Of a DNA stretch of 6,078 nucleotides, positions 5,609-6,078 are shown in pieces (the stretch's first letter is position 1; each line of letters starts with the position of its first letter). A program made the position numbers and the translations under genes. Where the stretch lies: NCBI GenBank assembly GCA_017543805.1, contig JAFYFK010000297.1, positions 1 through 6,078 of the forward strand. Reading direction: 5' to 3'. The DNA is from Bacillota bacterium (GTDB taxonomy: Bacteria > Bacillota > Clostridia > Peptostreptococcales > Anaerovoracaceae). A model generated the notes under the pieces. It was not told the origin of the DNA. It searched no databases and saw only the letters and a program-made list of their open reading frames with translations.

Positions 5609-6078
5609 AGGCCATAGCAGTTATCGATAAAAACAGAGCGCTTGGAAAGGCGACAAAGCTGCTGTACGACATCCCTTCGGATCTGCAGCACTTTAAAAAA
5701 GAAACGCTCGGAAAGACCGTGATCATGGGCCGCACAACTCTCGGGACCATGCCCAAGGGCAGGCCGCTCCCGGGCCGCAACACCGTGGTCGTTTCCCGCA
5801 CCATGACCCCGGGCCTGTTCTACAAGAAGGGCGACTGGCGCGCGGTGGTCGCGCATTCCAAAAAGGACGCGCTTAAGCTGTTTGCGGACGGCGAGCTTGC
5901 GGATCCGGTGGTCTGCGGCGGCCAGCAGATATACGAGCTGTTCCTCCCTGAGTGCGACGAGCTGGTGCTGACCGAAGTCGACGCCGAAACACCTGACGCG
6001 GACGCGTTTTTCCCCGAATTTGCAGGAGATTTTGAAGTTTATGAAGAAGGACCGGACACAACAGAGAACGGGATCACG
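5605..6078 (+). CDS. folA: Dihydrofolate reductase, 3' partial
   Basis: This enzyme reduces dihydrofolate to tetrahydrofolate with NADPH, closing the cycle opened by ThyA, and is the trimethoprim target. The frame starts at the ATGA overlap with the thyA stop and runs 158 codons to the window edge without a stop. DHFRs of 160-170 residues are usual, so only the last strand is probably missing. The N-terminal strand MKAIAVIDKNRALG is followed by LLYDIPSDLQHFKK, which carries catalytic acid D26 and F30. GKTVIMGR (R43) and RPLPGRN (R58, folate glutamate contact) come next. CGGQQIY at 104-110 holds the double glycine contacting NADPH, and LVLTEVDAE follows with T123 (E. coli T113). Y21 replaces E. 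coli W22. Only a weak GGTGG at 5596-5600 precedes the ATG, so translation probably depends on coupling to thyA. No acquired-resistance dfr feature is evident; it looks chromosomal. The name dfrA is also used. Confidence 0.95.
   Translation, partial: MKAIAVIDKNRALGKATKLLYDIPSDLQHFKKETLGKTVIMGRTTLGTMPKGRPLPGRNTVVVSRTMTPGLFYKKGDWRAVVAHSKKDALKLFADGELADPVVCGGQQIYELFLPECDELVLTEVDAETPDADAFFPEFAGDFEVYEEGPDTTENGIT

Noticed and set aside
5563..6061. Minus-strand open frames opposite folA
   Set aside because: The plus strand encodes a clear DHFR with catalytic acid and NADPH motif. The antisense products have no recognisable features.

Overview
The window is one uninterrupted, all-plus-strand run of seven housekeeping genes. 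It begins inside an ispD-ispF fusion and ends a few residues before the stop of a dihydrofolate reductase gene. The order is ispDF (partial), proS, a cyclophilin-type peptidyl-prolyl isomerase, cysS, mrnC (Mini-ribonuclease III), thyA, folA/dfrA (partial). Every gap between genes is 15 bases or less and three junctions overlap, so no stretch lacks a gene. I see no promoter, terminator, RNA gene, repeat, mobile element or CRISPR array.

The gene set points to a GC-rich Firmicutes bacterium, most likely a clostridial lineage; this is inference from content, not a phylogeny. The reasons are Mini-III RNase directly behind cysS, a thymidylate synthase of the Bacillus ThyA / phage phi3T ThyP3 kind, a bacterial-type ProRS with an editing insertion and cysteine pairs, strong AGGAG/GGAGG ribosome sites, and a layout echoing the Bacillus subtilis ispD-ispF-gltX-cysE-cysS-mrnC-rlmB block. 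The fused IspDF and high GC fit an anaerobic gut-type clostridium, but I cannot name a genus.

Layout: bases 1-731 encode the last ~83 residues of an IspD domain joined to a full IspF domain (methylerythritol phosphate route to isoprenoids). Bases 747-2477 encode ProRS, 2481-2969 the cyclophilin, 2971-4371 CysRS, 4371-4778 Mini-III (23S rRNA end maturation), 4775-5608 ThyA (dUMP to dTMP), and 5605-6078 DHFR, which recycles the dihydrofolate that ThyA makes. The last four genes are linked by TAATG, ATGA and ATGA stop/start overlaps, which suggests translational coupling. The operon joins an isoprenoid enzyme, tRNA charging, protein folding, rRNA processing and a complete thymidylate cycle.

I found no convincing new biological system. 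The points most worth a second look are an internal ribosome site and ATG exactly at the IspD/IspF seam, the thyA-folA pair sitting behind mrnC, the divergent ThyA active-site surroundings, and an AT-rich patch inside ispF.
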